DNA of 44,171 bases from Chalciporus piperatus (lineage: Eukaryota > Basidiomycota > Agaricomycetes > Boletales > Boletaceae), in NCBI GenBank assembly GCA_038093975.1, contig JBBPTG010000202.1:1-44171 (forward strand). Reading direction: 5' to 3'. The translations under genes were made by a program, and so were the position numbers. Of the stretch, positions 20,562 through 31,002 are shown in pieces. The notes beneath the pieces were generated by a model that had not been told where the DNA came from, did not search any database, and saw only the letters and a list, made by a program, of their open reading frames with translations. The first letter of the stretch is position 1. The number at the start of each line of letters is the position of its first letter.

Positions 20562-21426
20562 TGTTACGATCACTACCTGCCCCTATCCTTTTTCCTTGTC
20601 TCCGTCTCTCCCCGAGTCCTTCCTTGACTTCCCCGAGTCCTTCCTTGACTTCCCCGAGTCCTTCCTTGACTTCCCCGAGTCCTTCCTTGACTTCCCCGAG
20701 TCCTTCCTTGACTTCCCCGAGTCCTTCCTTGACTTCCCCAAGTCCTTCCTTGACTTCCCCGAGTCCTTCCTATCACCTAGACGCTTGATCTACTTCATTG
20801 ATCCCTTATCCGCAGTCGGATCTCCGATCTTAGCTCTAGCCCTCGACTTGTCTGCCTCGTGTCCCACCTCGTGGACCCTCCAGTGACTCACCCGCCTCGT
20901 GTCCCACCTCATGGACCCTCCAGTGACTCACCTGCCTCGTGCCCCGCCTCGTACCCCACCTCGTGGGCCTTTCTCTGACTCGTTCGCCTCGTGTTCTCCA
21001 GACCTACCTCATATCCGGTCGGCATTTCCTTCCTCTTTGTCATTCCTTTGTCATTCTGTCTTATGCCTCCGTCCGATCATCGGACGTTCGTCATTTACCC
21101 TTAGTCTTCCCTTTCCCTTCTGGTTGCTTAGTCATTACCTTTGGGATCATACTTAAGTCCCAGGTTCTCGCGCTATGACACTCTAACCTTGGTCTACCCG
21201 GTCACCCAGCTACCTAGCTTAGTGCCCTACCTAGCTGTCTCTCTCTCTCTTTCCTAGTGTCCAAGCTCTCTATGCAATCCATTCCTTGTTGCTAGATCTT
21301 GCCTAGAATCCCTGAGTCGTCGCTCTACTCCTGAGTGAGCGCTTGAGTCTTGTCTGGACATCCCAGCAAGCTCTCTCCCTGTTCCAACCGGGTTTACGTT
21401 TGGGCCTACCCGGCACACACGTAACA
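20562..21426 (+). repeat. LARD left LTR, 865 bp
   Basis: It starts TGTTACGATC and ends CACGTAACA. Near 20620-20770 it carries a 21-bp tandem repeat (CGAGTCCTTCCTTGACTTCCC and variants; ESFLDFP in translation) with two more units than the right LTR. That accounts exactly for the 42-bp length difference. Otherwise I see one substitution (G near 21236, A near 24456). Confidence 0.93.
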
Positions 21427-23824
21427 AAAGACCAAGGTTATCTTCTTGTGGCCTACTGTTATGTAGTTGCCTTCCACCACTCCTTGTCACCCTGGCCGTC
21501 ACCCTTCTGCTCACCCACCTCAGACCGCTCGTCTGGAGGATCCCCACTCCTCAAGTCATCGCTTGGAGGAGATTTACCCTTGTCCAACTCTTAGTTGAGC
21601 TCTGGAAACCCTTGCCTGGTGAGGCCATCGTCCTTGATCGCTCTTTGATCACAACATCCTGTCCTTCCCTGTCCTCTGAGGATTTATTCCTCGTCCTGGT
21701 CCTTTATACCTTCGAACCCTTGACTGGAGAACCCCTTCAGCATCCCCTCAGACCACCAGCTTTGGCTGGAAACCATTGCTCATCGCTCCTTGACTCGCTC
21801 CCCCCTCCTACCGACCCCCCACTTTGAAATCGCGATATCTCCTGATCGGCCCAGCCGAATCGCTCGACCTCTGCGTCCATATCTTACCCTTGATCCTCTC
21901 TGTCCATCGCCGCTTAGATCTCTACGATCGCCCCATCCGTTCCACCGCTATTCGCATTTCCGCCCATTCCTCCTGGACGATGTTTCCTATTTTGGAACGT
22001 TGATATCTCCTGATCCATACAAGCGGATCGTTCGATTCCTACGACGATACCATCCCTTTGGACATCTCTTTCCATCGACGCTTAGATCTCCCTGATCCCC
22101 CCACTCCTTCCAAAGATATTTGCATTCTCCTCCTCACCCCGCCCTTCGACACCAAATCGATTATATCTCTTGATCCAACCGACCGTTTTGCGCAACCTCG
22201 ACGCTCATAACACCCCATTGATGAGTACTTCCTGCTCGAACTGAGATCTCATCGGTCGCTTCACTCGTTCCCGAGATATTCGACTTTTCGTCGTCCCATC
22301 CTCCTGAAACCCTCCCCCACCCTGTTTTCCCAGGAATTTTTTTCCGCCCGCCACCCTGGTGCACTGCTCATTGCATCCTTCCACTCCTCCCAGCTTCTCT
22401 CAGCGCCTTCGCTCCGCTGTACCCCCCCACCCCGGGTCTTGACCTGCGGCCCTTTGGGGTCAAAGGGTCAACTTTTGCTGCTTCATCAAAAGTTTTTTAC
22501 GTGGGAGGTGGAGAGGAAGAGGTACTCTGACGACCACGTCCTTCTAAACGAAGGGACGTCGGCGCTCTTGCGCACCCCTGCCTTGGAGCAGCTAGCATCG
22601 GTCATGCTAGCTGTGCAACGTTTTTGACCCTTGCTTTCTTTTTCCTTTTCCCTCGTCATCTGGCCTTCACTTCTATGTGGGAGGTCATCCTTTGCCCTCA
22701 TCCCCTGATCTCCATGCCTACATGGGAGGTCACCCTTCACTCCCATCGCTTCTACCTCCTGATATGAGGTTAAACTATCTAACTCCGGCCTCCACGTCTA
22801 TGTGGGAGGTCATTCCCCTTGTCATCTCTACCTCCTTGATATGAGGTTAAACTATCTAACTCCGGCCTCCACGTCTACGTGGGAGGTCATTCCCCTTGCC
22901 ATCATCCCTACCTCCTTGATATGAGGTTAAACTATCTAACTCCGGCCTCCACGTCTATGTGGGAGGTCATTCCCCTTGTCATCTCTACCTCCTTGATATG
23001 AGGTTAAACTATCTAACCCCAGCCTCCACTTCTACGTGGGAGGTCGTCATCTCTGTTCTCATTCCCCTTGATCTCCTCAGCATGAGATTAAACTGCTTGG
23101 CCTCTCCTCGGTTCGCCGAGTGTACTAGCCAACTCCCCACCTCCTGATCTCCACTTCTACGTGGGAGGTCGCCACCCTTGTGACTCTTTCCCCTTGATCT
23201 CCTTGACATGAGACTAAACTGTCTAACCCCGGCCTCCACATCTACGTGGGAGGTCATCCCTGTGTTTCCCCTTCGATACCTTGATGTCCGAGCTTCCTCG
23301 CTCGAGTCATTGAGTGTCTCTCCTCGGCATGAGATTAAACTGCCCGGCCTCTCCTTGGTTTACCAAGTGTACTAGCCAACCCCTCGTCACCTGATCTCCA
23401 CTTCTACGTGGGAGGTCGTCATCTCTGTTCTCATTCCCCTTGATCTCCTCAGCATGAGATTAAACTGCTTGGCCTCTCCTCGGTTTACCGAGTGCACTAG
23501 CCATCCCCTCATCACCCGATCTCCACTTCTACGTGGGAGGTCATCATCTCTGATCTGCCTGGCATAGCCTCTCCTCGGTTTACCGAGTGTACTAGCTGTC
23601 CCCTTACCACCCGATCTCCACTCCTACGTGGGAGGTCATCCTTTTGTCTTCCCTCCCCAGCATGAGGTTAAACTGCCCGGCCTCTCCTTGGTCTGTCGAC
23701 TGAGTATACTAGCCTACCCTTCGAATCCCTTGCACCCTGGCCGTGTTTTACATCCGCCTAACTCTCTCCACCACCGCCGCCGACGCTTAGTCTCGTTGGA
23801 ACTTCGACCATACATGGGAGGTAA
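21427..23824 (+). other. LARD interior, non-coding, with tandem repeats
   Basis: It contains no gag, protease, RT or integrase motifs on either strand. From about 22680 to 23660 it is built of units containing TACGTGGGAGGTC and ATGAGGTTAAACT. Four ~76-80-bp units (anchors near 22763, 22842, 22922, 22998) are followed by longer, looser units. TGGGAGGTAA at 23815-23824, abutting the right LTR, serves as the polypurine tract and echoes the core of the repeat. The left half is C/T-rich with no visible order. Confidence 0.8.
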
Positions 23825-24647
23825 TGTTACGATCACTACCTGCCCCTATCCTTTTTCCTTGTCTCCGTCTCTCCCCGAGTCCTTCCTTGACTTCCCCGAG
23901 TCCTTCCTTGACTTCCCCGAGTCCTTCCTTGACTTCCCCGAGTCCTTCCTTGACTTCCCCAAGTCCTTCCTTGACTTCCCCGAGTCCTTCCTATCACCTA
24001 GACGCTTGATCTACTTCATTGATCCCTTATCCGCAGTCGGATCTCCGATCTTAGCTCTAGCCCTCGACTTGTCTGCCTCGTGTCCCACCTCGTGGACCCT
24101 CCAGTGACTCACCCGCCTCGTGTCCCACCTCATGGACCCTCCAGTGACTCACCTGCCTCGTGCCCCGCCTCGTACCCCACCTCGTGGGCCTTTCTCTGAC
24201 TCGTTCGCCTCGTGTTCTCCAGACCTACCTCATATCCGGTCGGCATTTCCTTCCTCTTTGTCATTCCTTTGTCATTCTGTCTTATGCCTCCGTCCGATCA
24301 TCGGACGTTCGTCATTTACCCTTAGTCTTCCCTTTCCCTTCTGGTTGCTTAGTCATTACCTTTGGGATCATACTTAAGTCCCAGGTTCTCGCGCTATGAC
24401 ACTCTAACCTTGGTCTACCCGGTCACCCAGCTACCTAGCTTAGTGCCCTACCTAGCTATCTCTCTCTCTCTTTCCTAGTGTCCAAGCTCTCTATGCAATC
24501 CATTCCTTGTTGCTAGATCTTGCCTAGAATCCCTGAGTCGTCGCTCTACTCCTGAGTGAGCGCTTGAGTCTTGTCTGGACATCCCAGCAAGCTCTCTCCC
24601 TGTTCCAACCGGGTTTACGTTTGGGCCTACCCGGCACACACGTAACA
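23825..24647 (+). repeat. LARD right LTR, 823 bp
   Basis: It matches the left LTR across its length apart from two missing 21-bp units and one base. It ends CGTAACA followed by the TTAAC target duplication. Confidence 0.93.
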
Positions 24648-24760
24648 TTAACTCAGATCGACTGAGTTTGAATATATAAGTGTACAGTGGTGATTACCTA
24701 ATCAACTATCATTTATGGAAACATAGTGAACTATACACTATGAGCGTAATACGTTCAACA
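24648..24760 (-). repeat. Copia 5' LTR, outer part (split)
   Basis: After the duplicated TTAAC it continues the copia LTR to its outer end at 24760. It carries two further CpG-to-CpA changes against the 3' LTR (ATCATTT for ATCGTTT, AAACATAG for AAACGTAG). Confidence 0.93.
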
Positions 24761-26835
24761 TGAACCATATCAATAGAGTATCGCGACAATCTGCTTTGGT
24801 GGCACCATAATAACCACTGGTCGTCCCCACACTCAGCGGCTAACCGAACAGATGTGAAGTGAGATTTTATAACGTCGGCCAAATTCGGTGGTAGATCCCC
24901 ATTCCCTCCTTCGGAAGGTCGGCCTGCTATTATTAGCGATGGAGCGAGGTATCACTCAATCACCTAACAACGAGACCCATCGTCGCTGTTCCCTGCAAAA
25001 CCTTTCCGCAAATGAGATGCAGATGGGCCAAATGACCTTAGTTCATGCATACCTTGAGTTTCAGTCAGCCTTGCTCATGGCAGCGGTCTCTCCAGGCCCG
25101 GGAGGGGGAAAGACAAGGGGAGAGGACGATGGTGTGTTAGGGACGATCGGTGATGAGTTCTCTCTTGCGCACAATCAATGGCTTTATAAGTGGAATAACG
25201 GAAAACTTACTCGCCACAAAAATCGTCATTCTGATCGACAGTTTGTCCCCAGTGCTTGATTATATCCTCGCATTGTTCTCCGAATAAGGGGTCCTCAACG
25301 ACTAGGTGCGATCGCCAGGAGAATGGTGTACACATGCTGATGCCTCAGCGATTACCCGATGATGGTTGCGAAGTTGGAAGACGAATTGGGCAAATGCACA
25401 TGCATCGAGGGACAGAGAAAGATCGAATATCCCGAGTAGCGGCCTGTTTTGTAATCATCTGCGGTGGTTGCGAAATGGACCAGGGGCTCAAGTCGAGTCA
25501 GACAAAAGAGAGATATGCCATTTCGCGAGACTCACCGGGTCATTAGCTCCGGACGTGTCAATCCAGGAAAAAATGATTCGACCGACGTTTTCTGACTCGG
25601 GCAGGACAAGGCCAATCGCAGGGTCATCGATGCCCCAAACGTGGCGCTGATACACCACTGCTCAGTAACGCGGTGAAGTTGTCGGGATCCACGTGTCAAA
25701 ATATAGTCCAATCCGTGCCTATCCGCTCCTTTCCGCTTCCGGATAGCCCCTATCCGTTTCCGGATACTTCCGGATGCATTCCATGTTTAATCCGACGTTT
25801 CCGATGTCCGGAACGCACGGAAACATCTCCGGATTCGTTGGAACGGATCCCTTTTACATTCGTATGTTCTCCTATATGTCATTCACTTGTCTATTCCCTT
25901 TCGTGACATCGCTGTTCACCATTCACCCTTTCTATTCTTATCCATGTCAAGTCCTTGACATTCCTTGATCCTTTTGCACCCGGAATCGGTCATTCCGGAC
26001 CGGAATCACGTCGGATCGTTCCGAGCACATCTCCACCCATTTACTTAAACTCCTCGTCTCACTTCCAGAGCGCCTCAGTCATTTCCGCCTCTCTTAGGCA
26101 TCGGCTGAGGTGAGTATTTACTTTCTTTACTTAGTTCCTTTACTTATTTGAGTTGTACCTAGTTCGTTTAGGTGAATATAGTCGTTTCCGCCTCTCTTAG
26201 GCATCGGCTGAGTTCGTTTAGTTTTCACACCACGATCACAAACACAGAAAGTTCAGCAAAATATCAAATTCCGGCTCTGGCTAGAATGTGTGCATCAACA
26301 GGCACCTCGATCGATGATGCCTGTGGCGAGGAATCGGACGAAGGTTCGTCTTTAATTTCGTCCGATGTGGCCTCGTCAGAATCGCCTTCAATTCCATCCG
26401 ATGTGGCCTTGTCAGAATCATTGCTAGGAGACACCGCGACTGGCATGACTACATGCGACACGACTAACGTCGCGTTGCCATCAAAATCGCTTTCTGACAA
26501 TGGATGGTCGCCAGATTCACGGGGTTTGACGAACCTAACTTCGCGACTGAAACAGAGTCAGTCCCAATACTTATGTAACAAGGAGGCAGATCACACAGCC
26601 GGATGGAGAGATCACGTGAAACGGATCGCCAGACACCTGTAGCGAATGAAAGCCACAGGACGCGCGTACAATGAACCCGATAGGGTGAGAAAGCAATGTC
26701 GCGCACGAGTGTGCTGATCGAAAGGCCCGGGATGGAATCAAACATGACATGCATGACAGTCAGCTGCTGTTGTAAGTCCGGGTCGGCGAATTCAATGTGC
26801 TCCGGCGGTATAGCAGAAGGGTGGCATTCTACATC
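24761..26835 (-). pseudogene. Decayed multi-exon gene, unknown family, interrupted by solo LTR and copia
   Basis: Exon-like coding sequence runs on the minus strand through five blocks: ~26835-26525 (LADVECHPSAIPPEHIEF...), 26500-26235 (acidic Ser/Asp-rich, then VDAHILARAG), 25693-25537 (WGIDDPAIGLVLPESENVG), 25458-25211 (two frames), and ~25070-24761 (PPNLADVIKSHFTSVRLAAE). Introns are suggested by GTGAGT at 25536 with CAG at 25459, and by a GTAAGT donor at 25210. The solo LTR at 25694-26229 splits one exon; without it, coding continues in phase (VFVIVDPDNFTALL). Lesions include an in-frame TGA at ~26264, two stops near 24975, and frame changes near 26520, 25665 and 25310. The last exon runs into the copia LTR. 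Family not recognised. The exon reading is by eye and approximate. Confidence 0.6.
25694..26229. mobile_element. Solo LTR, 536 bp
   Basis: It runs from TGTCAAAATA to TTTTCACA and is flanked by the perfect 5-bp duplication CCACG (25689-25693, 26230-26234). It contains repeated TCCGGA motifs, and CCGCCTCTCTTAGGCATCGG occurs twice, near 26086 and 26190. No other copy is in the window. It is inserted in an exon of the decayed gene. Confidence 0.88.
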
Positions 26836-27760
26836 AGCAAGACTGTAAAAAGTCTGAAATGACTGGAGCTTACTTGTCTGACTGGAGCCAGTCAGACAAG
26901 TGAGCCAGTAGCCAAGTGCCCCAGGCATCCAGTAGTCTCAGTCATCCAGTAGCCAAGTGCCCCAGGCATCCAGTAGTCTCAGTCATCCAGTAACCAAGTG
27001 TTCCAGTCATCCAATAGTCTCAGTCATCCAGTAGTCCAGTGAGTCAGTGCTCCAGTAATCTCAGTAGTCTCAGTCATCCAGTCATACAGTCACCAAGTCA
27101 TTTCAGTAGTCCCAGTCATCCAGTCATCCAGTCACCAAGTCATTTCAGTAGTCCCAGTGGCCCAGTGGCCAAGTGCTCCAATCATCCAGTCATCTCAGTC
27201 ACCCAGTAGTTCAGTGCTCCAGTCACCCAGTCAGTTCAGTGTGGCAGTGCTCCAGTCATCCAGTCACCCAGTCAGTTCAGTGTGGCAGTGCTCCAGTCGT
27301 GGGTCGCAGTCGGTCGGTGTGGCGGTACTCGATCGTAGGTCGGCGATCAGTCCCCGGTGTGGTGCTCCAGTCATCCAGCCATCCAGTAATATCAGTAGCC
27401 CAGTAGCCCAGTTATCCAGTAGCCAAGTAGTCCAATTGACAAGTGATTCCAGTAGTCCAGTAGTCCAGTAGTCCAGTAATCCAGTAGCCCAGTAGCCCAA
27501 TTGACAAGTGATTCCAGTAATCCAGTAATCCAGTAATCCAGTCACTCAGTGGTCCAGTAGTTCAGTTGGCAAGTGAATTCAGTGCTCCAGTAACTCAGTG
27601 GTCCAGTAATCTAATAATCCAGTCATCTAGTAGCCCAGTAGTCCAGTAGCCTAGTTACTCAGTATGTCAGCCAGCCAGTCATCCAGCAACTCCAGTACTT
27701 GAGAAGTCAATTATCCCAGAAGCCAAGTGACTCCAGTGCTTAGAAAATCCCGAGATCAAT
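26832..27760 (+). repeat. CAGT-rich interspersed repeat, copy C
   Basis: The conserved head (CAGCAAGACTGTAAAAAG) is followed by an array of CAGTCATCCAGTAGTC-type units with a short GC-rich interruption near 27300-27360. The array differs in detail from copies A, B and D, so it is a more distant family member. The head abuts the decayed gene exon. Confidence 0.8.
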
Positions 27761-27959
27761 CATCCATCAGGCCAATATTCAGTAATACAACAGGCTAGTT
27801 TTCGGACAATTATATATTTGTTTATCTAGTACAATTATTTACAGGGTAGTTCTAATGTACAATGAATGAAGGAAACACAGTTAGAATACATGGACTCATG
27901 GATCGAAGCAGCGCACGACTGGTACTACAGTTACCATAGGCGCAATGATCGACGAGATC
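27761..27959. other. AT-rich spacer before the palindrome
   Basis: No repeat or gene is recognised. The minus strand is open for about 35 codons up to the palindrome edge, in the same phase as the gypsy integrase frame on the other side of the palindrome. This could be chance. Confidence 0.4.
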
Positions 27960-28249
27960 CACATAGCGTAGTCCATTTGTACCCTGATCCAGGGCCAGCT
28001 GATCACCAATTAGGCCGTGCTCTACTGGCCGGCTAACGATTGGCCGCTGGTGTATGATCACCTAGGTTAGGGATCGGCTAGTAATAGAATGTACACGTAG
28101 AGTAGGGATCAGCCAATGTACCATTGTGCCCTGGCAATGGGAATGGCCAACACAAAGGTTCCATGAGGTAGGACCTGGCCGACTGGTGCTAATCACCCAG
28201 TCCTGCCTGCATCAGGGTTCGGCCCATAGAGAATAGGGATGAGCCTCAA

Positions 28250-28905
28250 TGTGTAGGAATGGGCCAATGGGTGGAGCCTCAATGTGTAGGAATGGGCCGA
28301 TGGGTTGAGGCTCAATGGGTAGGGATGGGCCGATGGGTTGAGCCTCAATGCGTAGGAATGGGCCGATGCAATCAGTGTCAATGCGTAGGGATGGGCCGAT
28401 GCAATCAGTGTCAATGTGTAGGAATGGGCCGATGGGTTGAGCCTCAATGCATAGGAATGGGCCGATGCAATCAGTGTCAATGTGTAGGGATGGGCCGATG
28501 GGTTGAGCCTCAATGGGTAGGGATGGGCCGATGGGTTGAGCCTCAATGCGTAGGGATGGGCCGATGCAATCAGTGTCAATGCGTAGGAATGGGCCGATGG
28601 CTTGAGCCTCAATGCGTAGGAATGGGCCGATGCATTGAGGCTCAATGCGTAGGGATGGGCCGATGCAATCAGTGTCAATGTGTAGAAATGGGCCGATGGG
28701 TTGAGCCTCAATGCATAGGAATGGGCCGATGCAATCAGTGTCAATGTGTAGGGATGGGCCGATGGGTTGAGCCTCAATGCGTAGGAATGGGCCGATGCAT
28801 TGAGGCTCAATGTGTAGGGATGGGCCGATGCAATCAGTGTCAATGTGTAGGGATGGGCCAATGCGTTGAGCCTCAATGCTTAGGAATGGGCCGATATTCT
28901 TATTG
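28250..28905. repeat. 33-bp minisatellite, left arm, ~20 units
   Basis: The core is GTAGGRATGGGCCGATG followed by one of two alternatives, GGTTGAGCCTCAATG or CAATCAGTGTCAATG, mixed along the array. Because the unit is 33 bp, long frames open on both strands (e.g. VGMGRCNQCQC or ASAHPYTLTLI per unit). These are probably not genes. Confidence 0.9.
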
Positions 28906-29199
28906 TCACTCGTTAGGGGTGGGCGGATGTAAAGTTAGTCCATGGGTAGGGATAAGCCAATGTGATCAGTGTCAATATTATATGGCCTACACTACATGAC
29001 ATTCCTCAGCCTCTCGAACATGTCCATCTGACGTAGCAAAGAAATCAGATGGAATATGTGTTGCCTACGAGTGTAGGCCAGAAATTCTAAGCGTTCAAAC
29101 CTGATCCAAGATATGGCCATCAGCGTGGCATCATCATTTCTGGCATGTTCTTCGGCGGCTGATCCCTTTGGGGCTGGTGTTTGCTGCACAGCCCTTGGG

Positions 29200-29750
29200 C
29201 CTAACCCATGTCCCGAGCGACTCACCCGCACCACAAACGAGTTCTCAGCGACCCGCATGGCCCTCCAGTGGTCCAACCGGCCCACCCATGCCTCAATCGA
29301 CTCACCTATGCCCCAAGCGGCTCACCCATGTCCCGAGCGACTCACCTGCACCACAAACGAGTCATCAGCGACCCAACCGGCCCATTAGTGCCTCAATCGA
29401 CTCACCTATGCCCCAAGCGGCTCACCCATGTCTCGAGCGACTCACCCACACCACAAACGAGTCATCAGCAACCCACACGGCCCTCCAGCGACCCGAACGG
29501 CCCTCCAGTGGTCCAACCGGCCCACCCATGCCTCAATTGACTCACCTATGCCCCGAGCGGCTCACCTACACCCCGAGCGGCTCAGCCATGTCCCGAGCGA
29601 CTCACCCACACCACAAACGAGTCATCAGCAACCCAAACGGCCCTCCAGTGGTCCAACCGGTCCATCCATCCCCCAATCGTCTCACCTACGCCCCGAGCGG
29701 CTCACCCATGTCCCGAGCGACTCACCCGCACCACAAACGAGTTAAAAAAC
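29200..29750. repeat. GC-rich tandem repeat block, left arm
   Basis: Degenerate ~20-21-bp units (CCCGAGCGRCTCACCCATG) are arranged in longer units with ACCACAAACGAGTCATCAGC and CCAGTGGTCCAACCGGCCC. Its inverted partner is at 31003-31715. It is open in more than one frame; Pro/Ser/His/Thr-rich translations are not considered real. Confidence 0.85.
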
Positions 29751-29839
29751 GCGGCGGCTCCTCAGGCTGGCCACTCATCCAGTCCGAGGACGACAATGGA
29801 CAATGGACAATGATAGGAGTTACATACTACTCATAGATA

Positions 29840-30157
29840 CTAGTACATGGAATAAATATATTTTATTCTACTACTCGTGAACATGCAAGGTTTAGGTAGT
29901 TTCAAAGAAGGCAGAACATACTCTCCATCAGCTGCGTCATACATCCGATCAGCAGTGCTTGGTGTGAGGCCACGATCCAGTGGCGTTTCTAGTCTCGGCA
30001 TCTGAGGTGATGATTGAGGGATTGCAGCCTTGTGTTTTTTGCTCTTGTGGCTTGGCAGGGTGAGCTTGACCATCTTGATCTTTGATCCCTTCTTGAGAAA
30101 CTTGACCTCTTGCACTGGGGTCCATGGTGTGGCCTTCTCGATCTTGGGCTTGACCAT
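29840..30157 (-). CDS. Possible small basic protein in palindrome core
   Basis: The ATG at 30157 opens a 105-aa frame. Its N-terminus is rich in Lys, Val and Pro (MVKPKIEKATPWTPVQEVKF, then KLTLPSHKSKKHK). Its last ~20 residues lie in the left arm. The composition is more protein-like than the repeat frames, but there is no known motif and upstream sequence in this frame is soon blocked by TGA. It could be the final exon of a spliced gene or chance. No catalytic residues suggest a transposase. Confidence 0.3.
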   Translation of the reverse strand: MVKPKIEKATPWTPVQEVKFLKKGSKIKMVKLTLPSHKSKKHKAAIPQSSPQMPRLETPLDRGLTPSTADRMYDAADGEYVLPSLKLPKPCMFTSSRIKYIYSMY

Positions 30158-30859
30158 TGTACAATCAGATACTTGGTGATAATGTTTGCCTCATTGGCAG
30201 GTTAGCATATTTCAGGCCACCCAGGGGCATAGGTGACAAGATGAACGGGCCGGAGCCTTTGATCACTCACGGAAGCATTTGTACGTCAGAGCCATCAGAT
30301 CCTTCCTCCGAACAACAGCCGAGTGACATTGGATGCATTAGCCGATATCTTGACAGCTTCTTATCCGACGTCATCAGGACGATTTAAGATGCAGACATGG
30401 CTGAAAGGTGACAAGCGTCTGATTGACAGCTTCACACCCGACGTCCTCGGGCCTATTTTGGATGTCTGATAAATTGACCCAGAGCCGACATCATTGGGAC
30501 CTATCACACCGAAGGAGCCAATGACCAGCAACAAAGGTTCCTGACTGCACTGACACCAGGATTTGTTTCTCTTGCACCTGAAGTCACAGAAAGATGGTCA
30601 TGAAGTCTGCCACCCAAACGACGGCCGAACGTTCCTATGATATGCAGGACCTTCCCTCCAGCGATCATGCATCAGCAAATCCTCAGTGAGCTGCACAATG
30701 CTGTGGCACTCTGCACAGCATGTTCCTGTCACAGTATGACAGAAAGGTCCCCCTCTGTGCAGCATAGTCACAGGACTGTGCAGAGTCTCGATTCTGTACG
30801 AACTTGTACAGAAGCAAAAGTTTTACCAGCCTCTGTCTTCTGTACTTGCGAAATTCTCT
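29889..30859. other. Palindrome core, 971 bp of single-copy sequence
   Basis: This is the only part of the palindrome not present twice. A weak internal duplication is visible on the plus strand around 30345-30460 (TTGACAGCTTC with CCGACGTC, twice). The minus-strand frame 29840-30157 overlaps its left edge. I see no transposase motif. Confidence 0.6.
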
Positions 30860-31002
30860 TTGCATGTTCACGAGTAGTAGAATAAAATATATGTATTCCA
30901 TGTACTAGTATCTATGAGTAGTATCTAACTCCTGTCGTTGTCCATTGTCCATGGTCGTCCTTGGACTGGATGAGTGGCCAGCCTGAGGAGCCGCCGTGTT
31001 TT

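Larger units (their letters stand above)
20562..24647 (+). mobile_element. Non-coding LTR retrotransposon (LARD-like), 4,086 bp
   Basis: Two near-identical direct repeats, TGTTACG...CGTAACA (865 and 823 bp), flank a 2,398-bp interior. The whole is bordered by the 5-bp duplication TTAAC (20557-20561, 24648-24652), and excising it restores a continuous copia LTR. The interior has no gag or pol frame, only short frames through tandem repeats, so the element must be mobilised in trans. A polypurine tract before the right LTR gives plus orientation. No convincing PBS follows the left LTR. The LTRs show one substitution and a 42-bp length difference, so the insertion is young. Confidence 0.92.
14137..24760 (-). 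mobile_element. Ty1/copia LTR retrotransposon with nested insertions
   Basis: The minus-strand order is 5' LTR (24760-20437, split by a 4,086-bp insertion), PBS, gag (with a nonsense codon and a 469-bp solo LTR), protease, integrase, RT, RNase H, polypurine tract and 3' LTR (14375-14137). Integrase before RT defines Ty1/copia. Without the two insertions it is about 6 kb. The flanks CGCAA (14132-14136) and TGAAC (24761-24765) do not form a target duplication, and the two LTRs have diverged unequally. The element may therefore be a recombinant of two copies. Confidence 0.93.

Noticed and set aside
20596..24107. Frames with repeated ESFLDFP, in both LARD LTRs
   Set aside because: The 21-bp LTR repeat gives an open frame; it lies in LTRs whose unit number varies.
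28193..28999. Frames of 227-246 codons on both strands
   Set aside because: They translate the 33-bp minisatellite; openness follows from a period divisible by three and lack of stops in the unit.
30190..30329. Possible exon (ATG at 30329) and 81-nt intron with GTGAGT, GCTAAC and AG in the palindrome core, minus strand
   Set aside because: After splicing the frame meets TGA within about eight codons and does not join the 105-aa frame, so no coherent gene results.
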